Shown here piece after piece: positions 34,613-47,072 of a stretch of DNA of 64,000 bases. The stretch is taken from NCBI GenBank assembly GCA_035772785.1, contig JAOCPU010000041.1, positions 186,001 to 250,000 on the forward strand. Reading direction: 5' to 3'. The stretch's first letter is position 1; every line of letters begins with the position of its first letter. The notes below the pieces were generated by a model. The model was not told the DNA's origin. It made no database searches and saw nothing but the letters and a program-made list of their open reading frames with translations. Source of the DNA: Phlebiopsis flavidoalba. Lineage: Eukaryota > Basidiomycota > Agaricomycetes > Polyporales > Phanerochaetaceae. The translations under genes and the position numbers were made by a program.

Positions 34613-37212
34613 GAAATTTTCAGCAGTGTTTATACCGAGTTATGCTGGGCTATGTGCGACCGCACCAAGTTATTTGCCGATGCGTCGTTGATACATGTCG
34701 ATACATGTGTTACCTACGGATACATTGACATACATTGCGATGTATGACTTCTCGCTGAACGTGAGCTGTGGTCACAGCACTCGACAGTGCAAGCTACCAT
34801 CGATGGTAAGTCACCGACGAACATTCGCGTGGCATCCAAGCACTCAAAATGCACGAAAAACGCACCAGAGAGCAATGCTACTGCGTCTTTTCCCCAACCC
34901 GTTTTGTACATGATTTCCTATTACTCTCGATACTTCTTTGCAGTCGGTCTGAGCGAGACTCTCGTGCTCGGGTGTCAGCTTCCGTCAGCCAAATGTGCAC
35001 TCCTCAAGCTTATGTACGCACGCTGGCAAGAACACGTAAGTCCGAGATATGCCTGCCCGAGGGCCCGCGAAAAGCTGCGGGGACCTGTGAGACTTGAATT
35101 TTCCCTTTCATCATGACGACGTGTCGAATGCCGTCGCGTGTACGCTGTCTTTTGCGCGAGCCCGTCAAGCGCGTTGTGATCGTCGACGCACGCAAAAAAG
35201 GGTAACTCGACGCTCTGGAGCAGCCCAGTCTGAATTGCGCCAAAACGCTCGTCACCTCTGTTGCGTGAGCCCGTCAAAAAACGTCAGGAGCCGGGGACAC
35301 GGCGGCACGGATGGGGAGATAAGCGCATTAGACGCCAAACCCGACACGCGATGAGCCAAAATAGAAGCGGCGGCCGTTGTGGCGTCGCGCAGCGGCGCAT
35401 CAACCCGACACGGCGGCCCGCCGCGCTAGGGTAGTCTCCGTAGCCGCCTGTATACCATTTTGGGATTTGGACAACAGTCGATCCGAAATCTGGTATATGG
35501 GAGGGGGCTCATCCACATCTCGTGCGCGCATCGTCATGAACTTTGAAGGCTAGATACTGGATAGCCTACTGGCTTAGCTATCAAGCACTGCTAGGGTTCC
35601 TTGGATGGTGGCGCGGGCTTGCACAATTGATACCATGATATGTACAGGCAGAGGGAGCCACAGAGGGCGGCGCAGATCAAACTGGGGTCTAGCTAGGTGG
35701 AAGAAGGAACCCTATGATGCAAAAACACGAGCAGCAGAAGCATCCGCCGGCGGTACTGCTACCGCCTCGTGGTGTGTTGGGAAGCTAGAAACGAAGTTCA
35801 AGGAGGCAGGACTCGCAGCGATCGGGACACAGCTGCGCATGCCGTGTGCGAGGAAGCTCGCTCTACGGCGCGCACCAGTGCCCACTGCAGCAACGAAGGC
35901 TGGTGAAAGACGGCGTCGTTCGCACGGTGGCCCAGGGTGCGAGAGTGGGATGACTTCATACCTTATCATGGGAGAGTGCGATGTGGTAAGTGCGCCTGAG
36001 CCCGTCTTCTGCGGTATAGAGTCGCGCGTGAGGACTCGCACAGTCCCGGCTTCTCGATCAGGAGGTGATAAATGGCAGAAGGGACGAGTTGCGCCGCGCC
36101 CCATTGTGCGATCCTCTGCTATCCAACGAAGAAGATGGCGGTCCTGCGCGATTCCCATGCGTAACGCACTATGGGGTGCAACCAGTAGCCAAGGGTCGAC
36201 GGTGGGAAAAGCTCGCAGAGAGTACGCGGGGCATTATTGAGACCGCCGTTAAGAAGCATGACATAACTTTGCTGTATAACCTCCAGGTACCCCATATACT
36301 GCAATCTGCAGTGTGATGCGCTCGGCCCTAAATGGGCCAAGGGGTTGTATCAAACAGGCCTAGAGTTTGCCTCGTCCTATTTGGCAGGGTCCTTGCGGCG
36401 GGCAAGGGCTTGAGTGCCGCGCTCGACGATCAGCTGGATACTGCTGGATACGGAGAGGCCTCCCGCTCCCGCGTAGGGTGATGTGGGGGCTCGTGCCTCG
36501 TGTTGCGACTTCCGCCGCTAGGGGGCGGTGGGTGCTGGGGCAGGCTGGGGGCGCACCCTGAGGCTAAACCCAGGCTGGACACGCACGAGACCGTCAAAAA
36601 CGCCCAAGTGTACACAGCCGTACACAGGGCCCTTCGTGTCAGATCACCTTATTTTATGGCTTGCTATTTCCGCGTTCCGCTCACCGCTTCTGGATAACGT
36701 ATCCAAGACCCTACACCAAGGGACAAAGAATATAACGAGACCACGCTCCAGCATGCAGGCCCACTCGAATATTTGGCCGCATTCAGAACTACTTCGAACA
36801 CCTAACCAAAAAACACAGGACAATAGTACTCTAGTACTCTACCATTTTTCCTACTCGGGCGCTTTTGCTGAGTTACCGTCGTTTGGAGTTTTGATGGGAT
36901 CATCCGCTGAACGCTTCTGAGAACGCAAGAATCACCGGCGAAGGGTCAGCTGCCAGCGATGAATGAATTGCTGTAGTACAACTCCATCATCCCAAGACAG
37001 CCTGCATATGCCAGGGGGCGGGGGACACCTGGGGTGAGACCATGGGTCCTTGCGGCTAGATCACGTGATGGGATGTGAACTGTGAGCGCTCGCCTGGCTA
37101 CGAAGCGATGCCGATACCCCAACTACCACCTCCTCTCCATGCTCGTATTTATCTCGTTACTACCTCTTCCCTTCTCTTCTACAGCATTCCGCTCGCCGCA
37201 CTCCTCATCCGC

Positions 37213-37213
<1 letters not shown>
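34613..37213. other. Gene-poor stretch
   Basis: GC-rich open frames, for example 35605-36240 on plus (211 codons) and 35712-36158 on minus, overlap each other and have low-complexity compositions. I take them as chance frames. An imperfect inverted repeat (tataccat... / ...tggtata) lies at about 35451-35495. No gene supported. Confidence 0.35.

Positions 37214-37260
<47 letters not shown>
37214..37260 (+). repeat. 47-base C homopolymer
   Basis: An uninterrupted run of 47 C. It lies inside an open frame that would encode polyproline, which I do not accept as coding. Runs of this length are unstable and hard to sequence, so the true length is uncertain. Confidence 0.95.
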
Positions 37261-38100
37261 ACGTTTGCCTCCACATCCCCCTCGTTACTTTTACCCACTA
37301 TTAACCCTCTAATCGCAATGGCTCTCGCTGTACCAGGCCCACCGCATCCAGTCCATCCCCGTTGTGGCATTTCCGGGACCACGCTGGTGTCGTTGGCCAG
37401 GCGCATCAGCGCACGCACACGAATCCTCGGCTTTTCAACGCCGTGCCAAAAACACCAATCGCGGCGGCGAGTCAACCTCTCTGTACTTGCTCGCACGCAC
37501 CGCGGCAGGGCGCAAAGCACCCGCCGCACAGCCGTCACCTCGCTCGCGGCAACGCCGACCCCGTTCGTTGACGCAGGGCCGCGGAGAGGCGCAAGTGCGC
37601 CAAGCACATCTGCTACCTGTAAGCATCCGCCCAGTGCCCCCCCGCCGCCGCCCCTCGCGCGCGGTGCTGTTGTCGACGACTACCGTTTGCGACATACATG
37701 CCCCACAGGACTTTTATCTCGCAAGACCCTCCCACCGCCGCGGGCAGCCGCGCGGGGGCCGCTACCAAAGCTCAGGCGCAGAATGTAACTAGCCCTACCT
37801 ACACACCCCGCAGCGTCAGCCCACTGCATAGCGCCTACTCTTGCCGCTGTCCCCCTCCTCCGCGCCAGCCCAGCGCGACGATCAGAAGCGCACGGTGCAA
37901 GCTCGTGGCCAGCGTCCTCCTGCTCACCCTGAGTGCCGCTGGCCGGTCCCATCGCATGCGTTACGACCTCGCCAGTTATCAGTCTCCCTCAGAGGTCCCG
38001 AGGATGAAGACCGTACACCATGTAGAGCTAGGCCTCGGTCCGCATGGGGTCGCGGCCGAGTGCTAGTGTCAGAAAAACCATTCACGTCTCCATTTTGAAG
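37261..38100 (+). other. GC-rich stretch with unrecognised open frames
   Basis: Plus-strand frames of up to 156 codons after the C run (Arg, Ala, Pro, Ser rich, for example MALAVPGPPHPVHPRCGIS) are open in several registers. No motif is recognised and no firm intron pattern is seen; it may be part of an error-broken gene. Confidence 0.2.
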
Positions 38101-39175
38101 GTTTCCACATTCGGTCGCCTTCTTCATCATTTCTGGATGCTTGAACAGCGGACGACGCGACGGCTAGTCATTGCACATTCATCGCTCTCATTTGTACCAT
38201 GCAAAACCACCTACATTTCTCGCTCGATACCCGCAATACCTTTCTTATCGCATATCTGTATACTCAGCCATCAGCATAGAACCTCTCTCTCCGGTTCAGT
38301 CTTGTACCCTGTACTTATCACGCTGTAATGAATCACTTGCACGCATCGGCATGTTCTCCATTATCAATCCTATGTGTCTTGACCTGAAACATATGCAATA
38401 CTGGATTGAAACAATATTTGCTTGCCCCTCGGTGTGAAAGGTTGCACGACGTGGGAGGTCGGGCGGAATGAGGCTGTTCCTCCGGGCCGCGCCTTACCGG
38501 TGCGCTTTTGATGCGCCACTGCGGCGGCAGCGGCCACGGATGTCTTACATAATGAACAACCATTGCCCACGTAAAGTCTTCTGTACAGGCACTGGGTCTC
38601 ATGCTGTGCGCGGTCTCGCACGCGTTCGGCAGTCTTTGAGCATTCTGCATTTCGCGTGATGAGCAGGATTGCAAATGCCGTGAGAAGGAAACGAATGCAC
38701 CCGTGTTGTGTGTGCGTAAGCATGTGCGTGATGGCAATTGGGAAACTGCGCATAATTTTTATTGAAGGCTCTCTCTCGTTTCGAGAGGAGTGTAGGTAGA
38801 AAACAAGGAAATGAGATAAAACGGGGACGGCATAATTGTCCGTGATCCATATGTATATCCATTTACGGTAGGTGAAGGTAGTTTGTAGGACACAAAGCAT
38901 ATTTCTCGCAAAATTGCGGTACTCCGTTTGGTGTACGCATGCGAAACGTGACCAAAGGTGCAATGCCTGACTGACTGCCCTAGGCTTAATATATGAGTAC
39001 CACACTTGGCCTTTCGAGCTATCCCTCGCCACGCGAATCTGTACACCACAGTCCAAGTCCAGCGTCCAACACGCTCCAAGGAGACCTGTTGGTCGTGCAT
39101 GATAACTTACGCCCAAACAACTATCTGAGTATTTAATTGGTTTTTGGTGACGCTTATAACTGAATGTAACAAAAT
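38101..39175. other. Unassigned stretch
   Basis: Overlapping minus-strand frames (39116-38370) are open but lack recognisable content. A small perfect hairpin (ctctcg-ttt-cgagag) lies near 38785-38799. Nothing firm. Confidence 0.3.
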
Positions 39176-39203
39176 AAAAAAAAAAAAAAAGAAAAAAAAA
39201 AAA
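39176..39203 (+). repeat. A-rich tract
   Basis: Fifteen A, one G, then twelve A. It could be a retroposed poly(A) end, but no element body was recognised upstream. Confidence 0.85.
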
Positions 39204-41125
39204 GACCCCTATGCCCCAGAGATGTCGTGTGGTGCGGCTGCTGCATGTAGCCTGTTGTTCAACTCAGGCCGATGGTGGTACGCGGCATGGCGACGGGCAC
39301 GCGCCAGCGCTGCGTTTTTGATGCGCCCTAGGATGCGCCTTTTCAAACGCCACAACGGCACCTAAGGGACACACGCTGCTGCTACCGCTTTGGGACTACG
39401 CGTCGGCGTATGGGCGTTTACGACATAAATTATCCTTCCTTTTGCGTCCTCCCACTGTCGTCGTGTCTCAGATCCCGACATGTTCCTGGCCCTGCGCTAG
39501 AAATTCGAATAAATCAGCGTGCGATGTAAGTTATGCGACTCCAGAACCTTCAATTTTGCCACTTTTCCGCGCCGATAAACGCGTTCTTGGCGGATCGTGC
39601 AAAACGACGTAGAGGCCTCGCGCCGTAGTACCATCATACACGCGAGGGCATACGGACACGTCCTCCGTCATGATGAAAAAGAAATACTAGTCTCCTAGGT
39701 CCCGCCAGCATGAAGGCGGACCACGGCAGGCAAATCTTTTGGGGATACGTGTTGCTTGCCAGAGTGCATACATAATGAAGCCGAGGAAGCGCACATCTTG
39801 GCCGACAGAAGCAGGACACCCGAGGCAGTGGGCGAGGAACCTTGTCTAGGCCGACAAGGAGGACGGGACGTAACGGGAGAACATGGAACGGTGTGCGGGA
39901 AAGGATCAGGAGCAGAGGGGACGCTGGGCGATCTCGAGCTCTGGTGCGACTTTTATTGCATTTTTTTTTTGCATTCATTACCCCCCCCGTGTGCTCCGTG
40001 ATTGTGGAGTGCTTATAATGCGCATAAAATTGCCAATTTAGAGAGGAGAAACTACAAAGCCTGTATACTATTCATGCAAATGAAAGTGCTCGAGCCGAGT
40101 AACGTCAGCGTTGAACGTATTGCACCGTATCCGACGTCGTTATACATCCTCTCGGACGCCACAATAGCTGATGATAAAATTTTGCGTTCTTTTCATTTGT
40201 ACGAAGTGTGGAGTAAGTCATGCCTATACGAATAGGCCAATGGCGATTGAAGTCTTTACTACCTTAAGCGCATATGGGAGCGCAGGTGTAACGATTTTTA
40301 TAAAGACGCAGATGTGAACAACTGTTGACAGCTATACATTGACTACTCTCCAGGAACCTTGCGGTAAACCTTCGCCTTGACACTCAACTGTCTACGGTGA
40401 CCACCGTGCTATCCCTTTGAAAGCAATTTTTTTGCGAAGCCAAACAGTTGCTTATCATACTTTGGACCCTCGAACCCCGTCAGGTGCCTACGGTGCCTAG
40501 TCGAACTAACTTCGATAGTCGGGCAAGGCAAACACTATTTTGACAACGCTGATGAAGCCATGTAACGCTCGCTCAAAGTTCTGTTCGCAGCACTCCTTGC
40601 GTAAGTAATTAAACACACAATTGTAGCTTCATCCACGATCGTGGTAGAAGCTATGAAACTAGGCCTTTCGGGATATCCGGTACGTTTGCACGAAGTATGC
40701 ATTTTGTGAGAGACTCTGACAATGGCCGTCGAATATGTATAGAAAATGGGCCGAAATCCCGCCCACTCGCCAGAGCAGCGTAAAACGTATGAGATGTTTT
40801 CATCGCTCTCAGGTCGCCTATGCAGCGCTCCGTCTCTTCGACTTGGTCTATTCTACAGACCAGTGGCGCCCATGCCAATCTATACCCAACGATGAACGCT
40901 CGTAATCCCCAATCACGCCAAAGAAGCGCATATGCGACCTTAGGAAACACCAATGGTGCGCCTCTACCATTCATCGACGGGCCAACGATGACCACAGACC
41001 ACGTGCGTAACAGTCTTCCCCTCCTGCCTGCCGACTTGCTGCGCCTACCTCCCGCATAAATAGACCAACAAATTCCGTCCAATTTCTCCACCCCTCACCC
41101 GCCTCATAACCGCGGTACAAACCCC
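39204..41125. other. Unassigned stretch upstream of O-methyltransferase 2
   Basis: A minus-strand frame at 39978-39634 and an overlapping pair at 40651-41091 are open but unrecognised. The segment at 39711-39777 resembles 47570-47627 (see findings). The right end should contain the O-methyltransferase 2 promoter, with a weak ATAAAT element near 41057. Confidence 0.3.
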
Positions 41126-43001
41126 ATGTCACATCTCGACGCCCTCTCTAAGATCATCGTCGACAGCGTGGTCGGCAGTCCCCCCCCCCAGTCCGGAATG
41201 CACAGCGCCGCGGGGCGGCGTACCCGTCATCTCTCGACGTTCCCTCCTCCGAGCCCCGAGACCGACAGGCTGCAGATGGAGCTCGCGGCATACTGTCTGC
41301 ACCTGCGATCGCCGCGGCGTACCAGCTCATCGCGATCGCTCCAGCACTCGCGGTCGTACGTCGTCGGAATGGGATTTGGAGTTTGTCCCCCGGTCTCTCG
41401 TGTAGCTGCGCGACTATTTGTAATTGTAGGCTTTGTACACTGGAGGGACTTATGCTTACGAGGCCAAGAGGCCGCGTTTTGTCGCCCAGACAGGTATTGA
41501 GAGAAGCGGGGCCCAAGGTAATTCCTCTAACAAAACACGACACTGCTTTTATCATCATTTCTAAGCTCTTCCAGGGATTGCACATCAACGACATTGCCGC
41601 CCGTGCGCAATGTCGACCCCAACAAGCTGGGGCGGACAATAAGACTTTTGGCCACGCGGCATGTCTACGAAGAGGTTTCGCCGGATGTATTCAGAAGCAA
41701 CAGGGTCTCTGCGCGCATGTGGTACCGGCAAGCTGTAAAAGAAATACTTGAAAGGTTCGTGTAATCCTGGCAAACTTATGTTCAATGCACTCACCTTCCT
41801 CCAGCTCAGATGACAGATGGGTCGGTTCCAATGGCCTAGCAGCCGGTACAGCCATGTGGTAGGGAAGTTTCGTTGCTCGCAATCGCCCAGCAGAGACTGA
41901 CAAGTCGTCCAGCGGTGACCAGGATTATCGTACCTCTGGGTGTGTTCGTCGTCGACCAACACTGCTCGATCCAGCTACAGGCTTCTCGGAGGAGCCAAAC
42001 GTGTCCGCATTTGGGCCGCGCACATAATACCGATCTGACGTTTTCTACGACTACTTGGATCTTCCCGGACAAGAGTTGAAGCGCAAGAGATTTGGAATTG
42101 CAATGGCTGCTAACGACTCCGTCGGATGATTCACTCGCAAATCAAGGTGTGCGATCCATTCAAGTGTGGCTGTGTTAACTAGAAGCCGAGTTGTGATATG
42201 CGTTGGTAGGGTTCGATTGGGCCCGTCACTATTTAAGGTAGCAAGGTGGTGCGATGTCGGCGGCGGGGTCGGAAACTTGACCATGACACTGGCCAAGGTT
42301 TCACAAACATTTGCTCTTACGCTACACTGTTCAGGATAGGCCTGGTACGGTCAGCGAGGGAGAAGCGGTGAGAATACACACACAAAAGCTAACATGTTAA
42401 ATGATAACTCATTCTGGGACCCCTTGGGTTATAGCTCTGGAAGGAAACTATGCCAGGTGTTCATCCGAGAGCGGGGGCTGTCCAACATTCAAGGGTCACG
42501 AACTTTTTTTCGTGAAGAACACCCATCAAGGACGCAACGGTATTTGTCACGCGGGTACACTACCCATAACTGGTCCCGAACAAGTACTCCCGCAAGTTTT
42601 CTTCTCGCCCGTCTCCGTGAGGCGGCACGCCCGGACACCAAGCTCGTGGTTCTTGACGACATCGTGGATTACCTCTGCAGGGGTGCAGGTGACGCTGAAA
42701 GCGACATACTGGGTGTAGCGAAGACGCTCTCGCCAGAGCCGTTGCTGCCGTACGCAGAGAGCGCGACATCGCATGTTTATTGTCCCCTTAATGGACCTTG
42801 GAAGTAAGCCCCCTTTATTATTCAGTCTTTTTGTGGAAGTTGCCAATGATTGTGCAGATGATGCTCGACAACAATTGTCAAGAACGCACCATCGGACAGT
42901 TCATTGCTTTATTCACGTCTGCCAGGATGGAAGCTGGAGAGAGGTCCACAGGCTGCACGACACCCCTTGCCTTCGCAGCGCGTGTCTGCGTCCCGTTGTA
43001 A
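41126..43001 (+). CDS. SAM-dependent O-methyltransferase 2
   Basis: Same family as the genes at 25.3 and 43.7 kb. The ATG at 41126 opens MSHLDALSKIIVDSVVGSPP. After an intron ending near 41576 it reads GLHINDIAARAQ, and across a slip TRHVYEEVSPDVFRSNRVSA and RMWYRQAVKEILE. The linker has YLDLPGQELKRKRFGIAMAA. The SAM motif is read as CDVGGGVGNLTMTLAKV at about 42249-42299, with one extra base just before it. GYTTHNWS (near 42554) carries the catalytic-type His. REAARPDTKLVVLDDIVDYL, LGVAKTLSPEPLLPY, MLDNNCQERTIGQFIALFTS, and the C-terminus LAFAARVCVPL with stop at 42999-43001 follow. Several introns of 50-60 bp and several slips. Sequence is closest to copy 3 in the ends and linker by eye. 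Substrate unknown. Confidence 0.82.
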
Positions 43002-43578
43002 AACTCCTCGCCGTCGGCGATTCAACTCGCTGGGCAGATTCATCCTAGACTAATGTCAAGTCTGGCTTCCGATGCCCAAACGGCGTGTCATCCAGCTGCG
43101 TAAAAGAACCCGAGCTTATGGTCTGCGCGCGGAAATATGCAGTCACACGACGCTGAGCGTAGTGGTGGTTCTAGCGTCGTTCTGGGAACGCTGACTGAAT
43201 CTATTGGCCTCCTCGAGTCAAATGCTTATCATGACCTTGACCATCTGACGATCGTACGCATGATCGCAGCTACTGCTACTCAGTCATCATTGCTTGACTG
43301 TCGTAAAGCCGATGGTGTTCGTAAAATCCCGGGGCTGAGCATGAGCTTAAGTACGCTAGTCACGTATCGCAACTTCTGCATTAACGAATCTCACGTCTTA
43401 TCATAAACAGGCCTCGGGGCTATGCATGGACGTCCATGATGTGTGCACGCCCACATTGCAACTGATGCAGGAATCCTCAAGCCATAGACCGAAAAAGTTA
43501 CTTTCTCAGCACATTTGACTGTGGAAGGAACATTGCGCAATCCTCGTCGCAAGACCAAAAGGCTTCGATAGTAGTCTG
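43002..43578. other. Spacer between O-methyltransferases 2 and 3
   Basis: No gene seen. The 89-residue frame at 43137-43406 is unremarkable. It should hold the terminator of copy 2 and the promoter of copy 3. Confidence 0.4.
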
Positions 43579-43585
43579 TATAAAG
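43579..43585 (+). promoter_or_regulatory. TATA box of O-methyltransferase 3
   Basis: TATAAAG, 81 bp upstream of the ATG at 43666. Sequence match only. Confidence 0.45.
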
Positions 43586-43665
43586 ACTAGAGCTATACCA
43601 TTGACAATCCTAGCTATAAGTAGTATCTTCAACGACAGAACATACACACGCCTAAACCAACAGCC

Positions 43666-45671
43666 ATGTCCGACCTCGACGCGCTCGTCCAAATCATCGC
43701 TAATAGTGTTAAGTGATGTCCAAGCCAAGAGCGCAGAACGCGGACTCGCCTATCCAACCTTGGACGTCCCGCCCAGCCTAGAGACAAACAAGCTGCAGGT
43801 GGACCTCACGGCCGAGGCAGCCCCCGGGCGATTGCGGCGGCGTACCAACTCATCGCCACCTTGCAACACTCGCGGCCGTACCTCCTCGGGGATGTGCTTT
43901 TGGGTATGTCGTAGCCTTGTAAGGTGTTGATCGTGGTCTGACTATTGGGAAGCCGATGTTTACAGGCGGACTTGCGTTCGCCGAAGCTGCCTTTGTGCCG
44001 GATATCCTGAGGGAGGCTGGGCCAAGCGCGAGTTTATTCTACTTCCGAGGCATCCTTATATAAGACTTACGCCTGCGTAGGGCATGCATGTCAACGAGAT
44101 TGCCGCTGTACGCAATGTCGTCCCTAACAAGTTCGGCAGTCACCCCTCAAGTGCAATGGGCAAGTGAAGTCCTTACCTTATACGCAGCACATACTTTGCG
44201 ATCTCTTGCGACACGTCACGTCTTCGAGGAATCCTCTCCGGACGTCTTCAGAAACAACCGAATCTCCGCGGAAATGTGTACCGGAAAGACTGTGAAGGAG
44301 ATTGTCGAAAGGTTGGTCCATATCTTCTTGACATCTGTGCCGATCCGAAATTTCTCGACACAGGCCAGATGACAGATGGGACGGCACCAACGGCTGGGCC
44401 GCTTACGTGCTCCCCTAGGGTGAGCGCATCCTTCGAGCAGCCCCGCAAAGACTAAACTCCACCACAGTGGCGGGATCCTTATCCGTTCCGCCCCAGATTG
44501 CGCTCGTAGACAACTTGACCGACCCCGCCACCGCCTTCTCAGACGAGGCCATCAAAAGTCCTTTCGCACGGGCCCACAATGGTGTGCCCTGCTACGACTG
44601 GTTGGATCTTCCTGGGGAAACGAAAAGGGAGCTGAAGAAGTTTGGCATCGGGATGGCTAAATTGGTGACAAAACCAGCCACTCAGATTATGCTGCTGTTT
44701 GATCATCAGGGGGTAAATTTTCCCGTCCTTTGTTTCGGGGATCGTCGCTCTTTTTTTTTTTTTTTTTTTTCTGATGGGCAGAGGTTTGACTGGTCGGATT
44801 ACACTTCCGGCGGGTAGCAAGGTTGTTGATGTCGGCGGGACGGCGTCGTCGGAAATTTAGCGCGTAGCGCTAGCCAAGGTCCACAAAGCATCTCCGCTAC
44901 GTGCGTGCAAGATAGGCCTAACACAGCAAAAGGAAGGAGAAGCTGTGAAGTTTCGTTACTTATGATCTAGCGATGGGGCAAAGAACTGACGATTTTTCTC
45001 ATAGCTGTGGAAGGGTACGGCTTTGTAGAGCTAGCATCGTGCAATTCCAAAGGCGAGCAAAAATCATCCCTAAGTCAACCTCTCATTTTAATGCCGTCTC
45101 AGGTCACGATTTCTATCGAAGAACAACCAATCCAAGAAGACGCCAAAATCTTCGTCACCCGCCAAACGACGCACAAACTGGTCCGACGCATCCTGCAAGA
45201 AATTTCCTGGGCCGTCTCCGCGACTAGCGGCAGCAGCCCCGGACACGAAGCTCATCGTCATCGACGACATCCAGGACTACGCACCTGCCGATGGCTCCGA
45301 CGGCGCGCGGAATGTGTCCTGTGTATCTTTGCTGCCAAGGTCCCTGCCCCGCGCCGTTGCTGCCGTACCCCGATTACGGCCGCGTACCATGCAGTACGGT
45401 AGGTCTAATTGAATTTGGCGGTATGTGTGCGAAATTGTGGGTGGGATGTTCTCTTGTTGATCGAACCAGCCACACATCGTTTCATTACGTTAGATTTGCT
45501 TGCTGGACGCACTGATAACTGTCAAGAACGTGCACCTTGGGCACTGTGTGATAGTAGTCTGCTTGAATCGGCGGGGGTGATACCCCAACGCCAATTTGAG
45601 CGGGTGTCGTATGCTAGATTAACCCCTGCGCCGTCGCCGCAGACAAGAACTTGTTTTGCTCCCCGTTGTGA
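43666..45671 (+). CDS. SAM-dependent O-methyltransferase 3
   Basis: The ATG at 43666 opens MSDLDALVQIIANSVK, the same N-terminus as copy 2. After a slip come AAAYQLIATLQHSRPYLLGD-type residues, MHVNEIAAVRNVVPNKFG (44087 on), an intron, and TLRSLATRHVFEESSPDVFR, NNRISAEMCTGKTVKEIVE. GTNGWAAYVLP and a linker with VAGSLSVPPQIALVDNLTDP and CYDWLDLPGETKRELKKFGI follow. An intron (about 44712-44781) contains a 20-T run next to its acceptor. Then FDWSDYTSGG and KVVDVGG, the SAM motif, which breaks after the second glycine by a slip. TRQTTHKLV (near 45160) corresponds to the His region, LDLLAGRTDNCQER to the late helix, and FCSPL with stop 45669-45671 to the C-terminus. Motifs suggest a functional family member with sequence errors, though decay cannot be excluded for this copy. 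Confidence 0.78.
44751..44770 (+). repeat. 20-T run in an O-methyltransferase 3 intron
   Basis: A pure T run just upstream of the 3' splice site; it acts as, or has expanded from, the polypyrimidine tract. Confidence 0.8.
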
Positions 45672-46126
45672 TCCACCGGAGGGTCCTGCATGAATCTTCT
45701 GTGAAAGATATATCCAACCAATAGTACAATTACACTCAGCTGTTTCAGTCATTGGGTTTGAACTATATCGACATGTCGCGAGCTAGTGGGAAGAGTCTTG
45801 TGAAAGAACACTCCGAGCACTAAACAAATTTAATTGACCAGTATTTTATAAGCTGGTATACTCCCGCACAGATTTTGTGAACTGTGAAGCTTCACAATAT
45901 CTACAGTTCCGAACCCAAAACCAGACTACACACACCACCACCATACCAAGTGTGATGAGAGATGTGACATGTAGAGAGGAATATGCATGAGACTATGATA
46001 TACACTGATAAATGATGAAGGATGCGCTCCGATGGCCCGCCAGGAAGAGTTCGTCCCGAATCTGACCTATTACAATAGGCCGTCTTTTCAATGAAGGATG
46101 GGGCTGGGGGAGATTCATAAGAATGA
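45672..46126. other. Spacer, no gene seen
   Basis: It contains 3' flanks of O-methyltransferase 3 and of a minus-strand gene. A 90-residue minus frame (46173-45901) has no recognised features. Confidence 0.35.
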
Positions 46127-47072
46127 TTAAACATAGGTCGTGAATCGTAAAAGCGGGCGCGTCGCATTGACACATGGCGGGCTTATCATGCGCTCGCACA
46201 TGAGCGGGTAGGAGGGGCCCAAGAACGGGACGTCAGGTCGACAACGGGGACCGGCCACGGTCTGCTGTCGGACACCTGCGCTGCAAGCGGAGCCTGACAC
46301 GTGCGCGCGTCGCGCTGCGTTTCGCGATGGCGGAGAATAAGAAGAAGCGACCAGACTGCGGCATTCGCGAGCACCGGCGGTCCTGCTTCGAGGAGGCGTG
46401 GCGCGGTGGTGTGGGCAGCGCATTCCCACTAGGAGAACTGACAGCGGCGTAGCGCAATCGTTAGGGGCCGAAGGCGGGCGTCAAAAACGGGATGTTGATT
46501 GGCTCGTGGGCCGGTGGGTCGGTCTGGACACGGGCGAGGGTAGTGCGGTGTGGGCAGTTCCCAGAAATAGATCTTCAAGAAGCGGTTCGGACGGAATACG
46601 TGGTCGACACGGTCCGCACTGTGAGAATTCTAAAGGTGAAGCGGCCTCTGGGTTTGCGGGGATAACGGCGGTAGAGACGGCGAGGGGGACGGGATTGAAC
46701 CCCGTGGTCGGAGTAGACCTTCCACAGACGTTCGACGAGGATCCGGTCCTGCGCGCTGGTCAAGCGCCAGCTCGCGCTCGGGCGCGTCGACCTGGCACGC
46801 GCGGTTCAGGGCGCAATGCGTGACCGCGCGTAGGTGGGTCACGTAGGCTCCTGGCTCCGGGGAAGGTGGCTCGTGGAAATGTAGGTCCGCTGCGTGTCTC
46901 TTTTTTTGCTCGTCTTCTTCGACTTTTGCGTGGCGGCAGGGAGGCCGTCGTACTCGGGACCTATGACGCGTTTATGCGCGAGCTTGCGCTTCGCAGAGAG
47001 GCACTCCACAGCCCGGGGGCTGTTTTGTTGGCCGTCGTCCGAATCGTAGCCATGATGAGCTTGGCATGGCAA
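46127..47072 (-). CDS. Unrecognised basic, probably nuclear protein (frame-shifted)
   Basis: In the minus direction a start region near 47072 reads GYDSDDGQQNSPRAVECLSA and KRKLAHKRVIGPEYDGLPAA, then TQKSKKTSKKRDTQRTYIST (Lys-rich, bipartite-NLS-like). About 46760 it continues, in another frame, with AQDRILVERLWKVYSDHGVQ and SRPPRRLYRRYPRKPRGRFT. Beyond 46560 frames are Arg/Ala/Ser rich and ambiguous. The Asp/Glu-start and Lys/Arg-body layout suggests a chromatin or RNA-related protein, but I recognise no family. The end is uncertain; it could stop near 46575. Confidence 0.4.

Noticed and set aside
35451..35495. Terminal inverted repeats of a DNA transposon
   Set aside because: The match is short and imperfect (seven perfect pairs), both arms lie within 45 bp, and no transposase is present.
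35605..36240. 211-codon plus-strand open frame
   Set aside because: GC-rich, Arg/Ala/Gly-rich composition, overlapped by an equally long minus-strand frame, no motif and no intron pattern; probably chance.
37075..37312. Polyproline protein encoded across the C run
   Set aside because: The proline tract is only a translation of the homopolymer; flanking residues are not protein-like and the run length is unreliable.
39176..39203. Poly(A) tail of a retrotransposon
   Set aside because: No reverse transcriptase, integrase or target-site duplication is visible nearby.
41126..45671. Complete secondary-metabolite cluster
   Set aside because: Only tailoring-type enzymes are present; no core synthase or pathway regulator is visible in the window.
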